Assembly: GCF_016863655.1 (NCBI RefSeq)
Contig: NZ_BOPH01000082.1
Location: 62,001 to 126,000 of the forward strand
DNA: 64,000 nt
DNA from: Virgisporangium ochraceum
GTDB taxonomy: Bacteria; Actinomycetota; Actinomycetes; Mycobacteriales; Micromonosporaceae
Direction: 5' to 3'
The notes beneath the pieces were generated by a model. That model had not been told where the DNA came from. It ran no database searches and saw only the letters and a list, made by a program, of their open reading frames with translations. A program made the translations under genes and the position numbers. Of the stretch, positions 8,933 through 18,258 are shown in pieces; position 1 is the stretch's first letter; each line of letters starts with the position of its first letter.

Positions 8933-10765
8933 ATGACACGGGTGTCCGCGCGCCTGCAGGCCACGTTCGTTCCCGACGAGGGCGCGATCGCGTGGTGGGG
9001 TCCCGCCGGGCTCGACGGGGCGGTGCGCGACCTCGGCCTGCCCGGGGGCCGGTCCGCCACCTGCCGGCTCGCCGTGCCGCGGCACGGTCGGGTCGTGGCG
9101 GCGCGGGTCGTGGCGCGCCTGGCCGACGTGGAGGTGGCGGCCGCGGCGTTGCGCGGCCTCGACGACCGCGCGTCGGTCGGCGCGTCGGTGCGGGCGTGGC
9201 GGGAGGCGGCGCTGCTGGTCGACGACGACCGGTTCGCCGGGCTCGCCGCGCGGATGCCGACCGCCGCCCACGCGGTTCTCGACGCCGACGGCACCGCCAT
9301 CGCCTCGGCCGCCGCCCTGCTGGCGCAGTTCCGCGGCGCGCTCCGGACCCGGGCCGCGCTGCGCGGCACCGGCGTGCGGGCCGAGCTGCGCCCGTACCAG
9401 GTGCACGGGGTGTCCTGGCTCGTCGGACGGGCCGAGCGCGGACAGGGTGGCGTGCTGGCCGACGAGATGGGGCTGGGCAAGACACTCCAGGCGATCGCGC
9501 TGCTGGCGATGCGCCGCTCGGCCGGCCCGCACCTGGTCGTCTGCCCGACGTCGTTGGTCGGCAACTGGCGGCGGGAGCTGGAACGGTTCGCACCCGGCAC
9601 ACCGGTCACCGTCCACCACGGCCCCGGCCGGCGGTTGCCGGACGTGCTGCCGCCGGGCGCGGTCGTGGTCACCGGATATCCGCTGCTGCGCACCGACGAG
9701 GAGTTGCGGCGGGTCGGCTGGGACGTGGTGATCCTGGACGAGGCGCAGCAGCTGAAGAACCCGGAGGCCGCGGTCAGTCGGGCCGCGGCCGCGCTGGCCG
9801 GCACGGTGCGGATCGCGATGACCGGCACGCCGGTGGAGAACCGGCTCGACGAGCTCTGGTCCGTTCTCCACATCACCAACCCCGGCCTGCTGGGCACCCG
9901 CGCCCGCTTCCGGCAACGGTTCGTCGTGCCGGTCGAGCAGCGTCGCTCGGCGCGGGCCGCGGCGACCCTCGGCGCGGTCGTCCGGCCGGTCCTGCTGCGT
10001 CGCACGAAGGCCGACGTGGCCACCGACCTGCCGGCCAAGCAGCACTCGACCGTCGTGTGCACCCTCACCGGGGAGCAGATCCGGTTGTACCGCGAGGCCG
10101 TCGACCGCGCGTTCGCCGACGGGTTCGGATCGGGTCCGCAGCGCAGCGGACGGGTCCTGGCCCTCGTCACCGCGCTCAAGCAGATCTGCAACCACCCCGC
10201 GCAGTACCTGCGCGAGGACCGGGCGGAGACCGGCCGGTCGGGCAAGTTCGACCGGGCGGGCGAGATGCTGACCGAGATCGCGCAGCAGGGGGACCGCGCG
10301 CTGGTCTTCACGCAGTACCGCGCGATGGGTGAGCTGCTGTCGGACCACCTCGCCGGTGCCATCGGCGTGCCGACCGTTCCGTTTCTGCACGGCGGGCTGC
10401 CGGCGGCCCGCCGCGACGAGCTGGTGCGCGCGTTCCAGGAGGACGACGCCGCGCCGCCGATCCTGCTGCTGAGCCTGCGCGCGGCGGGCTTCGGCCTCAC
10501 GCTGACCCGTGCCGCGCACGTCATGCACTTCGACCGCTGGTGGAACCCGGCCGTGGAGGACCAGGCCACCGACCGCGCACACCGCATCGGCCAGCGGCGC
10601 ACCCTCAGCGTGTACACACTCGTCACCGGCGGCACGATCGAGGACCACATCGCGCGGATGCACGCGGGCAAGCGCGGACTCGCCGGCCTCGTTTCCGGCG
10701 ACGCTCTCGCCGACCTCAGCGACGACGAGCTGCACGCCGTGCTCGAGCTCGGGAACCTGTCGTGA
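8933..10765 (+). CDS. SNF2-family DEAD/H helicase-like ATPase
   Basis: A protein of 610 aa. After a ~150-residue N-terminal region comes the SNF2 ATPase core: LADEMGLGKT (motif I, about residue 178), DEAQ (motif II, about 268), MTGTPVENRL (motif III), and in the second lobe HGGLPAARRDELV, LSLRAAGFGLTLTRA and FDRWWNPAVEDQATDRAHRIGQ (broken here as motifs V and VI). It remodels or translocates along DNA in the cytoplasm. It overlaps the following SWIM-zinc-finger gene by 4 bp, a pairing common in actinobacteria, so the two probably act together. Confidence 0.93.
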   Translation: MTRVSARLQATFVPDEGAIAWWGPAGLDGAVRDLGLPGGRSATCRLAVPRHGRVVAARVVARLADVEVAAAALRGLDDRASVGASVRAWREAALLVDDDRFAGLAARMPTAAHAVLDADGTAIASAAALLAQFRGALRTRAALRGTGVRAELRPYQVHGVSWLVGRAERGQGGVLADEMGLGKTLQAIALLAMRRSAGPHLVVCPTSLVGNWRRELERFAPGTPVTVHHGPGRRLPDVLPPGAVVVTGYPLLRTDEELRRVGWDVVILDEAQQLKNPEAAVSRAAAALAGTVRIAMTGTPVENRLDELWSVLHITNPGLLGTRARFRQRFVVPVEQRRSARAAATLGAVVRPVLLRRTKADVATDLPAKQHSTVVCTLTGEQIRLYREAVDRAFADGFGSGPQRSGRVLALVTALKQICNHPAQYLREDRAETGRSGKFDRAGEMLTEIAQQGDRALVFTQYRAMGELLSDHLAGAIGVPTVPFLHGGLPAARRDELVRAFQEDDAAPPILLLSLRAAGFGLTLTRAAHVMHFDRWWNPAVEDQATDRAHRIGQRRTLSVYTLVTGGTIEDHIARMHAGKRGLAGLVSGDALADLSDDELHAVLELGNLS

Positions 10766-11307
10766 CGCCGGCCGAGTTCGGTGCGACACCGTGGGGACGG
10801 GCGTGGGTGCGCACCGTCGAGCCGACCACCGGCCCGCCGAACACGTTGCTGCCCAGGGCCCGCAGCCTCGCCCGCAACCACGCTGTCACCCTGTCGGTCA
10901 CCGCCGGCCGCGTCGACGCCACCGTCGCGGTGACGGGCACGACCCACAGAGCCCACCTTCACGTTCCACTGTGGACGGAGCAGACAGTGGAGGCCGCACT
11001 GCGGCTCGTCGCCGGGCACGGTGACGCCGTCGCCGGCGACCTGCCCGACGCTGTCGAGGCCGAGTTCCGCCGGCACGGCATCGCCGTCGCCGTGCGGCCC
11101 GACGAGTGCACGAGCGGCTGCGACTGCCGTACCCGCCGCCGGCCGTGCGTGCACGTGCTGGCCACGGTGTACGCCCTGGCCCAGTGCGTCGACGAACGGC
11201 CCGCCGTGCTCCTGGACCTGTTCACGTCCGGCGCGGCGACGCCGGCCCGCAGCACCGACTGGATCGCGCTGACAGACCTCGACGCCGCGCACTTCTACGG
11301 AACCTGA
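10762..11307 (+). CDS. SWIM zinc-finger protein, partner of the SNF2 helicase
   Basis: A protein of 181 aa starting at GTG 10762 inside the stop of the helicase gene (GTGA overlap). The SWIM signature CxC-x(n)-CxH is present as CDCRTRRRPCVH near residue 125, preceded by C-T-S-G and followed by a helical AxVYALAQ segment. SWIM domains bind Zn and DNA or protein; the fused arrangement of helicase and SWIM protein suggests a two-subunit remodeller. Its 3' end overlaps the convergent hydrolase gene by 13 bp. Confidence 0.9.
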   Translation: MTPAEFGATPWGRAWVRTVEPTTGPPNTLLPRARSLARNHAVTLSVTAGRVDATVAVTGTTHRAHLHVPLWTEQTVEAALRLVAGHGDAVAGDLPDAVEAEFRRHGIAVAVRPDECTSGCDCRTRRRPCVHVLATVYALAQCVDERPAVLLDLFTSGAATPARSTDWIALTDLDAAHFYGT

Positions 11308-12122
11308 GGGCCGCCCCGGCGGAGGAAGCACGACAGAACCTGCCGGAAGTCGTCCGGGTGCTCGAGCGCCGGCACGTGCCCGCACCGGCCGAACACGGCC
11401 ATGCGGACGTCGGCCAGGTGCTCCAGCAGGGGCAGCGCCGCGGTCGCGAGCGGGGTGAGCCGGTCCTCGGCGCCGTGGACGAGCAGCACGGGCGCGCGGA
11501 TCCCCGCCAGCGTCGCCGCCGGCAGGGCGAGGTCGTCGGCCCACCGTTGCCTCGGCGGAGGGAACAACGACGCGTATGCGGCCGCCCCCGTTCGCATCGC
11601 GGCCGCACGCGCGTCGACGGCCGGGTCGGTCACGAGCGTCTGGTCGAACACGAGGCGGCTCAACATGTCCCGCGCCCCGACCGGGCCGGCGGGTGCGGCC
11701 CAGACCGCGTCGAGGTCGGCGGACAGCGGCGCACCGGGGGCGCCCATCGTGGCGACGGCCACGACGTGGGTGACCTGCCGGGGACGCGCGGCCGCCAACG
11801 CGAGGGCCACGGCCCCGCCCATGGAGTGACCCACCACGGCGTAGCTGTCGGCACCGAGCGCGTCCATCAGGCCGGCGGCCTGCTCGGTCCACAGCCGGAG
11901 CCCACCCCGGGAGCCCGCCGGAACCGGTGTGCGGCCGAACCCCGCCTGGTCGGGGGCGACCAGGCGCCAGGACGCGCCCAACGCCTGCGCGGTCGCCGCC
12001 CAGGCGCCGGACCCGGTCGTCCCGGGCCCGGAGCCGTGCAGCATCAGCACCGCGGGGCCGGTGCCGCTGTCCAGGACGTGGACGGGGGAGCCGTCGACCG
12101 TGACGGTCCGCAGATCCGTCAC
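11295..12122 (-). CDS. Alpha/beta hydrolase
   Basis: A protein of 275 aa. It has the oxyanion-hole segment LHGSGPGTTG, nucleophile elbow GHSMGG, an acid in HGAEDRLTP and the catalytic His in GHVPALEHP. The HGSGPG start and overall pattern resemble meta-cleavage (C-C bond) product hydrolases such as BphD/MhpC, but the true substrate is not visible. It ends 3 bp before the stop of the DJ-1-like gene region, and the two minus-strand genes are separated by 4 bp, so they are probably one transcript with the hydrolase downstream. Confidence 0.88.
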   Translation of the reverse strand: MTDLRTVTVDGSPVHVLDSGTGPAVLMLHGSGPGTTGSGAWAATAQALGASWRLVAPDQAGFGRTPVPAGSRGGLRLWTEQAAGLMDALGADSYAVVGHSMGGAVALALAAARPRQVTHVVAVATMGAPGAPLSADLDAVWAAPAGPVGARDMLSRLVFDQTLVTDPAVDARAAAMRTGAAAYASLFPPPRQRWADDLALPAATLAGIRAPVLLVHGAEDRLTPLATAALPLLEHLADVRMAVFGRCGHVPALEHPDDFRQVLSCFLRRGGPQVP

Positions 12123-12126
12123 CGGC

Positions 12127-12696
12127 TCATGCCGACGCGGAGCCGACCGACTTCGAGAAGACCTCCATCATCGCCCGGCCGAACTGCGGCATGTCCGGCC
12201 ATCCGCGGCAGGAGACGAGGTTGCCGTCGACGCAGTCGGGGGCGTCGATGACGGTCGCGCCCGCGTTCTCCATGTCACCGGTGATGGGTGGGAAGCACGC
12301 GGTCTTGCGACCCTTCAGCAGCCCGTACACCGCCGGCACCTGGGCGCCGTGGCATACCAGCGCGATCGGGAGGTTGCGCGCGAAGAAGTGCTCGGTGATG
12401 CGCCTGACGTGGGCGTCGACGCGGATCCACTCGGGGGCACGTCCGCCGGGGATGATGAGGGCGTCGTAGCGCTCGACGTCGACGTCCTCCCAGGGCACGT
12501 CGACCGGCAGCTTCCGGCCGTTCTTCTCCACGTAGGCGTCGGAGTTGGGGTCGAACTCGTGGATGACGAGCTGCACGTCACGCATCGTCCGTGACGAGAC
12601 GTCGACGTCCCAGCCACCCTCCTGCACGCGGTAGTAGGGATACATGGTGTCGAGCTCCTCGGCGGCGTCGCCGGTCAGGAGCAGTGCTCTGGGCAC
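12127..12696 (-). CDS. DJ-1/PfpI family protein
   Basis: A protein of 189 aa from GTG 12696, preceded by GAGGAG at six bases. The family core is clear: LIIPGGRAPEWIR and the nucleophile elbow ALVCHGAQVPA with the conserved Cys, then GRKTACFPP. PfpI-type proteins include class I amidotransferase-like proteases, deglycases and chaperones; the activity here is open. It shares a transcript with the alpha/beta hydrolase downstream. Confidence 0.9.
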   Translation of the reverse strand: MPRALLLTGDAAEELDTMYPYYRVQEGGWDVDVSSRTMRDVQLVIHEFDPNSDAYVEKNGRKLPVDVPWEDVDVERYDALIIPGGRAPEWIRVDAHVRRITEHFFARNLPIALVCHGAQVPAVYGLLKGRKTACFPPITGDMENAGATVIDAPDCVDGNLVSCRGWPDMPQFGRAMMEVFSKSVGSASA

Positions 12697-12787
12697 CTGC
12701 TTCTCCTCGCATCTGGGGGCCGGGGTGGCGGTAGATCCGATCCGATCCGATCCGACTGCGTCAGCATCCTCGGGCGGAGCCTGCCCG

Positions 12788-13528
12788 TCAAGCCTCCATC
12801 GCCATCGCGTCCACGTCCCCGGCCTCGTCGAAGAACCGTCGGAACCGGTCGCCGGACCGTAGGATGTGCCGGCGCATGGCGTAGGCGGCGGCGTCGGGGT
12901 CACGTGCGGCGACCGCGGCCAGGACCTGTTCGTGCTCGGCCATGGCCAGGTAGGTGACCTGGGTGTCGTGGTGCAGTCGGAACAGGTGCACGTGCGTGTG
13001 CAGGCGGGCGAGCGCTTCGCGGATGACCTGGTTTCCCGCGCTCAGGGCGATGAGGTCGTGAAAGGCGGCGTCGCGCAGGCCGAAGGCGCCGTAGGCCAGG
13101 GGCTCGTCGCCACGCTCGATCTCCGCCATCTCCTCCAGCATCCGTCGCAGGTCGGCGACCTGCTCCGGGGACGCGCGTTCGGCGGATCTGCGCGCCGCCG
13201 CCGGCTCGAGGAGCAGGCGGATCTCGAGCATGTCCTCGAACCGCTGCCGGGTGATCTGGGGCGGAATGCGGTAGCCGGCGTGGGGCACGCGCACGACCAG
13301 GCCCTCGGCCTCCATGCGGTTCAGGGCGTCGCGGATCGGCGTCTGCGAGACCCCCAGCTCCCGTGCCAGGACGTCGATCGTGACGCGGGCGCCGGGCTCG
13401 ATGCGCAGCGACATCAGCTGTCCGAGCAGCGTGTCGTACACCTCGTCGGCGAGCCGGCCGCGGGATCTTCCCGGCGTCGGGCCCGTCATGACCCCGTGGC
13501 CCCACGTGGTCATCGCTTCGTCGTCCAT
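12788..13528 (-). CDS. GntR-family transcriptional regulator (FCD subfamily)
   Basis: A protein of 246 aa. The winged helix-turn-helix spans roughly residues 22-90 (VTIDVLARELGVSQTPIRDAL, broken here, then EGLVVRVPHAGYRIP), followed by an all-helical FCD effector domain with metal/ligand-type residues (RLLLEPAAAR, FHDLIALSAGN, EHEQVLAAVAARD). It is divergent from the importer/dehydrogenase operon at 13.9-22.1 kb and is the obvious candidate to control it in response to the imported substrate. The ATG at 13528 was chosen; in-frame ATGs at 13510 and 13489 are alternatives. Confidence 0.88.
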   Translation of the reverse strand: MDDEAMTTWGHGVMTGPTPGRSRGRLADEVYDTLLGQLMSLRIEPGARVTIDVLARELGVSQTPIRDALNRMEAEGLVVRVPHAGYRIPPQITRQRFEDMLEIRLLLEPAAARRSAERASPEQVADLRRMLEEMAEIERGDEPLAYGAFGLRDAAFHDLIALSAGNQVIREALARLHTHVHLFRLHHDTQVTYLAMAEHEQVLAAVAARDPDAAAYAMRRHILRSGDRFRRFFDEAGDVDAMAMEA

Positions 13529-13905
13529 CGTGACGTGAGGTCCCTTCGTGCGTCTCCGCGAACCTGTTGACATCGGTCGCAATGCTCCTGCATGCTGACG
13601 CCCACTCAAATCGTATAGGAAAAGCGAGGGATGCCAGCCATCCTGCACCATCGCTGAACCACCCGCCAGCACCACTTCGATCACCCCGAACGCTCCCACG
13701 AGCATGCTCGACGTCCCGCCCGGCCACGCGGGAACCGACGGACCTTCCGATCACGGAAGGGCCCGGTACGTCGCGGCGCACCCGTGGCGATGGTCCGCGC
13801 CCGTGAACCCCTCGCGACGCACCACGCCCGACCAACCTCAGCAACCGCTCGACGAAGCACGCGGCAACGCTTCAGCAGTCCCCCACCCAGAAAGCAGGCA
13901 GGAAG
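13529..13905. other. Divergent promoter region between gntR-like gene and importer operon
   Basis: This is 377 bp without a gene. It holds an AT-rich spot (AAATCGTATAGGAAAAG, 13608-13624), a TTGACA at 13567-13572 that could be a -35 for the importer operon, and a small hairpin CCTTCCG-ATCA-CGGAAGG (13743-13760). One or more operators of the GntR protein are expected here; I could not single out a clear palindrome. Confidence 0.5.
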
Positions 13906-15333
13906 ATGCGGTATCCGAAGCGAATAGGACGACTGCCCGTTCCCGGTCGCAAGGTAAAGCTCGCGATGGCGGCCATGCTGCTGGCCACGACCATGGCGGC
14001 GTGCGGCGGCGATGACGACGGCGACAAGTCGGGCGCCCCCAAGGCGCCGGCGGACATCCCGACGCTCACCAACGACCCGCTGACCCTCAGCTTCATCTGG
14101 TTCGAGTGGCCGCCCGCCAAGGCGCTGGAGGACTTCGCGAACGCGGAGTACAAGAAGCTGCGGCCGAACGTCACCGTCAAGGTCAACACGGTGCCGAACG
14201 CGAACTGGCACGACGCGATGTTCACCCAGTTCGCCGCGCGCAAGACCGACTTCGACATCGCGATCCTGGACTCGCAGCACATCGGCGAGGCCGTGACGAA
14301 CGGCAACATCCTCGACATCACCGACTTCGTCAAGAAGAACATCGACACCAGCGCCTACAACCCGTATCTCCTGGCGGCCTACGGCCAGTACCCGCAGGCG
14401 GAGACCGGCCAGCGCGACGAGAACGCCAAGCTGTACGGCCTGCCGCTGCTCGGCGACACCTGGACGATGATCTACCGCAAGGACCTGATCGGCGAGAAGG
14501 CGCCGCAGACCTGGGACGAGATGATCTCGGTCGCCGCGAAGTGCCAGGCGGACAACCCGGGCGTCAGCGGGCTGGCCTTCCACCAGGCCAACGGCTCCGA
14601 CGCCGCGGCCGTCACGTACAACACGGTCAACGGCGTCTACGGCGGCAACCTCTGGAACGCCAAGGACCGCAAGATCGAGGGCGTCCTCAACGACGCCGCC
14701 GGCCAGGAGGCGATGGACGTCCTGGTCAACAAGATGAAGCCGCTGACGGCCAAGGGTTCCGGCAACTGGTTCATCGACGAGGTCAACGCGTCGGTCGCCC
14801 AGGGCAAGGCGTGCATCGCGTTCCAGTGGATCGCCGCGAGCGGCGGCCTGCTCGACCCGAAGCAGTCGACGCTCGGCACCACGCGCGAGCAGATCCTCGG
14901 CAAGCTGGGCTTCGCCACCCTGCCGACCCAGAAGACGAACCTGGTGCCTCTCGGCGGCATGGGGATGCACATCTCCGCCTACTCCGCCAAGGCGAACCAG
15001 AACGAGGCGCTGAACTTCATGAAGTGGTTCGAGCAGGCCGACGTCCAGAAGAAGTGGGCCGCGGCCGGCGGTGTGCCCTCGCGCACCGACGCCATCCAGT
15101 CGCCGGAGTTCCTCAACTCGAGCCCGTTCGCCAAGGTCTACGCCGACTCGGTGCCACGGATGCGGGACATGTGGAACGTGCCCGAGTACGCGCAGCTGGT
15201 CAACATCGAGAACACCAACGTGAACGCGGCCCTCAACGGCGCGAAGGACCCCAAGCAGGCGCTCGACGAGATCGCCAAGGAGCAGCAGAAGGTGCTCGAC
15301 GCCAGCCGTAAGAAGGGCGGCGGCGGGCTGTGA
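13906..15333 (+). CDS. ABC importer solute-binding lipoprotein
   Basis: A protein of 475 aa. A basic leader (RKVKLAMAAMLLATTMAAC) ends in a lipobox TMAAC, predicting a membrane-anchored lipoprotein. Family 1 solute-binding features follow: LSFIWFEWPPAKALEDF, DIAILDSQHIGEAV, YGLPLLGDTWTMIYRKDL and a C-terminal helix pair. First gene of an operon with two permeases, two ATPases and two dehydrogenases; the downstream permease starts within its stop codon region. Ligand probably a polyol, hydroxy acid or sugar that is then oxidised by the dehydrogenases (inference). Confidence 0.93.
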   Translation: MRYPKRIGRLPVPGRKVKLAMAAMLLATTMAACGGDDDGDKSGAPKAPADIPTLTNDPLTLSFIWFEWPPAKALEDFANAEYKKLRPNVTVKVNTVPNANWHDAMFTQFAARKTDFDIAILDSQHIGEAVTNGNILDITDFVKKNIDTSAYNPYLLAAYGQYPQAETGQRDENAKLYGLPLLGDTWTMIYRKDLIGEKAPQTWDEMISVAAKCQADNPGVSGLAFHQANGSDAAAVTYNTVNGVYGGNLWNAKDRKIEGVLNDAAGQEAMDVLVNKMKPLTAKGSGNWFIDEVNASVAQGKACIAFQWIAASGGLLDPKQSTLGTTREQILGKLGFATLPTQKTNLVPLGGMGMHISAYSAKANQNEALNFMKWFEQADVQKKWAAAGGVPSRTDAIQSPEFLNSSPFAKVYADSVPRMRDMWNVPEYAQLVNIENTNVNAALNGAKDPKQALDEIAKEQQKVLDASRKKGGGGL

Positions 15334-16280
15334 GTGACCCCGTCCCTCTGACGAAGGACAACCCCGGGCAGGCGGCGTCCGCGACGCCGCCCGCCCGGGG
15401 GCGGGCCCGCCGCCTGAGCGACCGCTGGCTCTCCGTGGCCTTCACGTCCCCGGCACTGCTGCTGTTGCTCGCCATGTCGGTGTTCCCGTTGCTGTGGACG
15501 TTGTACCTGTCCTTCACCGACTACTCGGCCACCAAAGGGGGGCCCGCGAACTTCCTCTGGTTCGGCAACTACACCGCGATCCTGACCTCGCCGCAGGTCC
15601 ACCAGAGGACCGTCACGACGTTGATCTTCGTGGTCGGCGCCGTGACCCTGCAGACCGTGCTCGGTTTCTCGATCGCCTACCTCATCTCCCGGCGCACGCG
15701 CGGTCGGGGAGTGCTGACCACCCTGTTCCTGACCCCGATGATGCTCTCGCCGGTGGTGGTCGGACTGTTCTGGAAGTTCATGCTCGACGCGCAGTTCGGC
15801 GTGGTCAACAGCATGCTCGGCTCGCTCGGCCTGGACGGGGTGGAGTGGCTCACGCGGCAGCGCACGGCACTGCTGTCGCTGATCGTGGTCGACACCTGGC
15901 AGTGGACGCCGTTCATCATGCTCATCGCGCTGGCAGGCCTCACCGCGGTCCCCAAGTACCTGTACGAGGCGGCCTCGATCGACCGGGCGTCGGAGTGGTT
16001 CAAGTTCCGGACCATCACCCTTCCGCTGGTGTGGCCGCTGCTGCTCATCGCGGTGCTGTTCCGGGCCATCGAGGCCTTCCGGCAGTTCGACCTCGTCTAC
16101 ATCCTCACCAGCGGGGGACCGGGGGTCTCCACCGAGACGTTGTCGTTCCACGTCTACAAGGTCGCGTTCCTCGGCTTCAACACCGGAACCGCGTCGGCGT
16201 ACGGGATCCTCATGATCCTCGTCGTCATCGTCCTCACGCAGTTCTACCTGCGTTACTTGAACAAGCTCAAGGAGGACTAG
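15330..16280 (+). CDS. ABC importer inner-membrane permease (MalF/UgpA type)
   Basis: A protein of 316 aa starting at GTG 15330, overlapping the binding-protein stop by 4 bp. Six to seven membrane helices are visible, and the EAA loop reads EAASIDRASEWFKFRTITLP, matching the ATPase-docking motif EAAxxDGAxxxxxFxxITLP. It forms the membrane channel with the next permease. Confidence 0.93.
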   Translation: MSDPVPLTKDNPGQAASATPPARGRARRLSDRWLSVAFTSPALLLLLAMSVFPLLWTLYLSFTDYSATKGGPANFLWFGNYTAILTSPQVHQRTVTTLIFVVGAVTLQTVLGFSIAYLISRRTRGRGVLTTLFLTPMMLSPVVVGLFWKFMLDAQFGVVNSMLGSLGLDGVEWLTRQRTALLSLIVVDTWQWTPFIMLIALAGLTAVPKYLYEAASIDRASEWFKFRTITLPLVWPLLLIAVLFRAIEAFRQFDLVYILTSGGPGVSTETLSFHVYKVAFLGFNTGTASAYGILMILVVIVLTQFYLRYLNKLKED

Positions 16281-17191
16281 TGGCCCTCTCCATCGACGAG
16301 GCCGTGTCCCCGGGTCCCGTACGGGACGACACGCCACCCACGCGCCGTCGTCGCGGCCGGGGCCGATCGGTACTCGAGATCGTGCTGCTGACCATCCTGG
16401 CCGTCGTCATGCTCTTCCCGGTGCTGTGGATGGTCGAGACGTCCCTCAAGGAGAACCGGGACGTCTACGCCGTCCCGGCCAAGTTCTTCGGCTTCACGGT
16501 CACGTTGGACCACTTCAAGGACGTGTTCGTCTCACCCGACGGCGGTCGCTCGGCGGTGTCGGTCGCGTTCGTGAACTCCGTCGTGGTCGCCGGGGTCTCC
16601 ACGGCGCTGGCGACCCTGCTGGGCGTCCCGGCGGCCTGGGCGTACTCACGCTTCACCCTCAAAGCCAAGAAGGACCAGCTGTTCTTCATCCTGTCCACCC
16701 GGTTCATGCCGCCCGTGGTGGTCGTGATCCCGATCTTCCTCATGTACCGCCAGGTCGGGCTCATCGACACCCAGCTCGGTCTGATCCTCATCTACACCGC
16801 GTTCAACGTGCCGTTCACGATCTGGATGATGAAGGGGTTCGTCGACGAGGTGCCCTCGGAGTACGAGGACGCCGCCATGCTCGACGGCTACACCCGCTTC
16901 CAGGCGTTCCGGCGGATCACCCTTCCCCTGCTCGTGCCCGGCATCGCCGCGACGGCGGTCTTCGCCCTCATCTTCTCGTGGAACGAGTTCGTGTTCGCCA
17001 TCTTCCTCACCTCCAGCGACGACGTACGGACGGCCCCACCCGCCATCGCCGGCCTCATCGGTGGCACCACCGTGGACTGGGGTCTCGTGGCCGCCGCCTC
17101 CGTGGTGTTCGCCCTCCCGGTGCTCGTCTTCGCCTACCTGGTACGCAAGCACCTCATCGCCGGTGTGACGCTCGGGGCGGTGCGACGCTGA
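16280..17191 (+). CDS. ABC importer inner-membrane permease (MalG/UgpE type)
   Basis: A protein of 303 aa from GTG 16280, one base into the previous stop, with GGAGG eight bases upstream. Membrane helices begin with SVLEIVLLTILAVVMLFPVL; the EAA loop reads EDAAMLDGYTRFQAFRRITL. Partner of the preceding permease. Confidence 0.93.
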   Translation: MALSIDEAVSPGPVRDDTPPTRRRRGRGRSVLEIVLLTILAVVMLFPVLWMVETSLKENRDVYAVPAKFFGFTVTLDHFKDVFVSPDGGRSAVSVAFVNSVVVAGVSTALATLLGVPAAWAYSRFTLKAKKDQLFFILSTRFMPPVVVVIPIFLMYRQVGLIDTQLGLILIYTAFNVPFTIWMMKGFVDEVPSEYEDAAMLDGYTRFQAFRRITLPLLVPGIAATAVFALIFSWNEFVFAIFLTSSDDVRTAPPAIAGLIGGTTVDWGLVAAASVVFALPVLVFAYLVRKHLIAGVTLGAVRR

Positions 17192-18258
17192 TGGCGGGCA
17201 TCGAGGTCACCGCGCTGCACAAGCGCTACCCGGACGGGACGGTCGCGGTCGAGCATGTCGACCTGTCCATCGGCGACGGCGAGCTGTTCGTGATGCTCGG
17301 CCCGTCAGGCTGCGGCAAGACGACCACGCTGCGGGCCATCGCCGGCCTGGAGAGGCAGACAAGGGGCGACATCCGCATCGGCGACACGCTGGTCAACGAC
17401 CTGCCGCCCGCCGAGCGCGACATCGCCATGGTGTTCCAGTTCTACGCCCTGTACCCGCATCTGAAGGTCCGCGACAACCTGGCGTTCCCGCTGCGGGCCG
17501 AGGGGCTGCCGAAGCCGCAGGTGCGCGAGCGCGTCGACGAGGCCGCCCGGCTGATGCGCCTCGGTCCGCTCATGGACCGGCGACCGAGCCGGCTGTCCGG
17601 CGGGGAGCAGCAGCGCGTCGCGCTCGCCCGCGCCCTGGTGCGGCGACCACGCGCCTTCCTGATGGACGAACCTCTCACGAACCTGGACGCGGAGCTGCGG
17701 GCGGACATGCGCACCGAGATCAAGCACCTGCAGGGCGAGCTGGGGACGACGATGGTCTACGTCACCCACGACCAGGTCGAGGCGATGTCGCTCGGTCACC
17801 GGATCGCCATCCTCAACAAGGGCCGGGTCGAGCAGATCGGCACGCCGCTGGAGGTCTACGACCGTCCCGCGAGCCTGTTCTGCGCCGCGTTCATCGGCTC
17901 CCCGCCGATGAACCTGATCGAGGTGGAGGTGGCCGACGGCAGGCTGCGCGGCCAGGGCGGGCTGGACCTCACGCCACCGCCGGGCCTGCCGCGCGACCGT
18001 CGCCTGGTCGCGGGCGTGCGACCGGAGGCGCTGGAGGTCACCGAACCGGGCGCGGAACGGTCGGTCCCGGCCCGCGTGGTCGCGGCGGAAGGGCTGGGCG
18101 ACGAGATCATCTACGTGGTCGACCACGGCGGTCAGGGCGACGTCCGGGTCCGGATGCCACCGACGGTCCGCTTCGACGCCGACGCCCCGGTCGGGCTGCG
18201 GCACTCCGGCGGGACACCGGCGGTCTACGACGTGAACACGGAAGAGCTGGTGGCCTGA
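17191..18258 (+). CDS. ABC importer ATPase, complete catalytic site
   Basis: A protein of 355 aa of the MalK/UgpC type. Walker A GPSGCGKT at 37-44, Q-loop VFQFYALYP, signature LSGGEQQRV at about 135, Walker B AFLMDEPLTNLD and the H-loop His193 in VTHDQVEAM. The C-terminal ~100 residues form the regulatory OB-type domain. The start overlaps the preceding stop (TGATG), as does the next gene with this one. Together with the next ATPase it would power the importer as a heterodimer. Confidence 0.95.
   Translation: MAGIEVTALHKRYPDGTVAVEHVDLSIGDGELFVMLGPSGCGKTTTLRAIAGLERQTRGDIRIGDTLVNDLPPAERDIAMVFQFYALYPHLKVRDNLAFPLRAEGLPKPQVRERVDEAARLMRLGPLMDRRPSRLSGGEQQRVALARALVRRPRAFLMDEPLTNLDAELRADMRTEIKHLQGELGTTMVYVTHDQVEAMSLGHRIAILNKGRVEQIGTPLEVYDRPASLFCAAFIGSPPMNLIEVEVADGRLRGQGGLDLTPPPGLPRDRRLVAGVRPEALEVTEPGAERSVPARVVAAEGLGDEIIYVVDHGGQGDVRVRMPPTVRFDADAPVGLRHSGGTPAVYDVNTEELVA

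Noticed and set aside
8804..11892. Long minus-strand open frames (661 and 1002 codons) opposite the helicase
   Set aside because: High-GC shadows of the SNF2, SWIM and hydrolase genes; no recognisable motifs.
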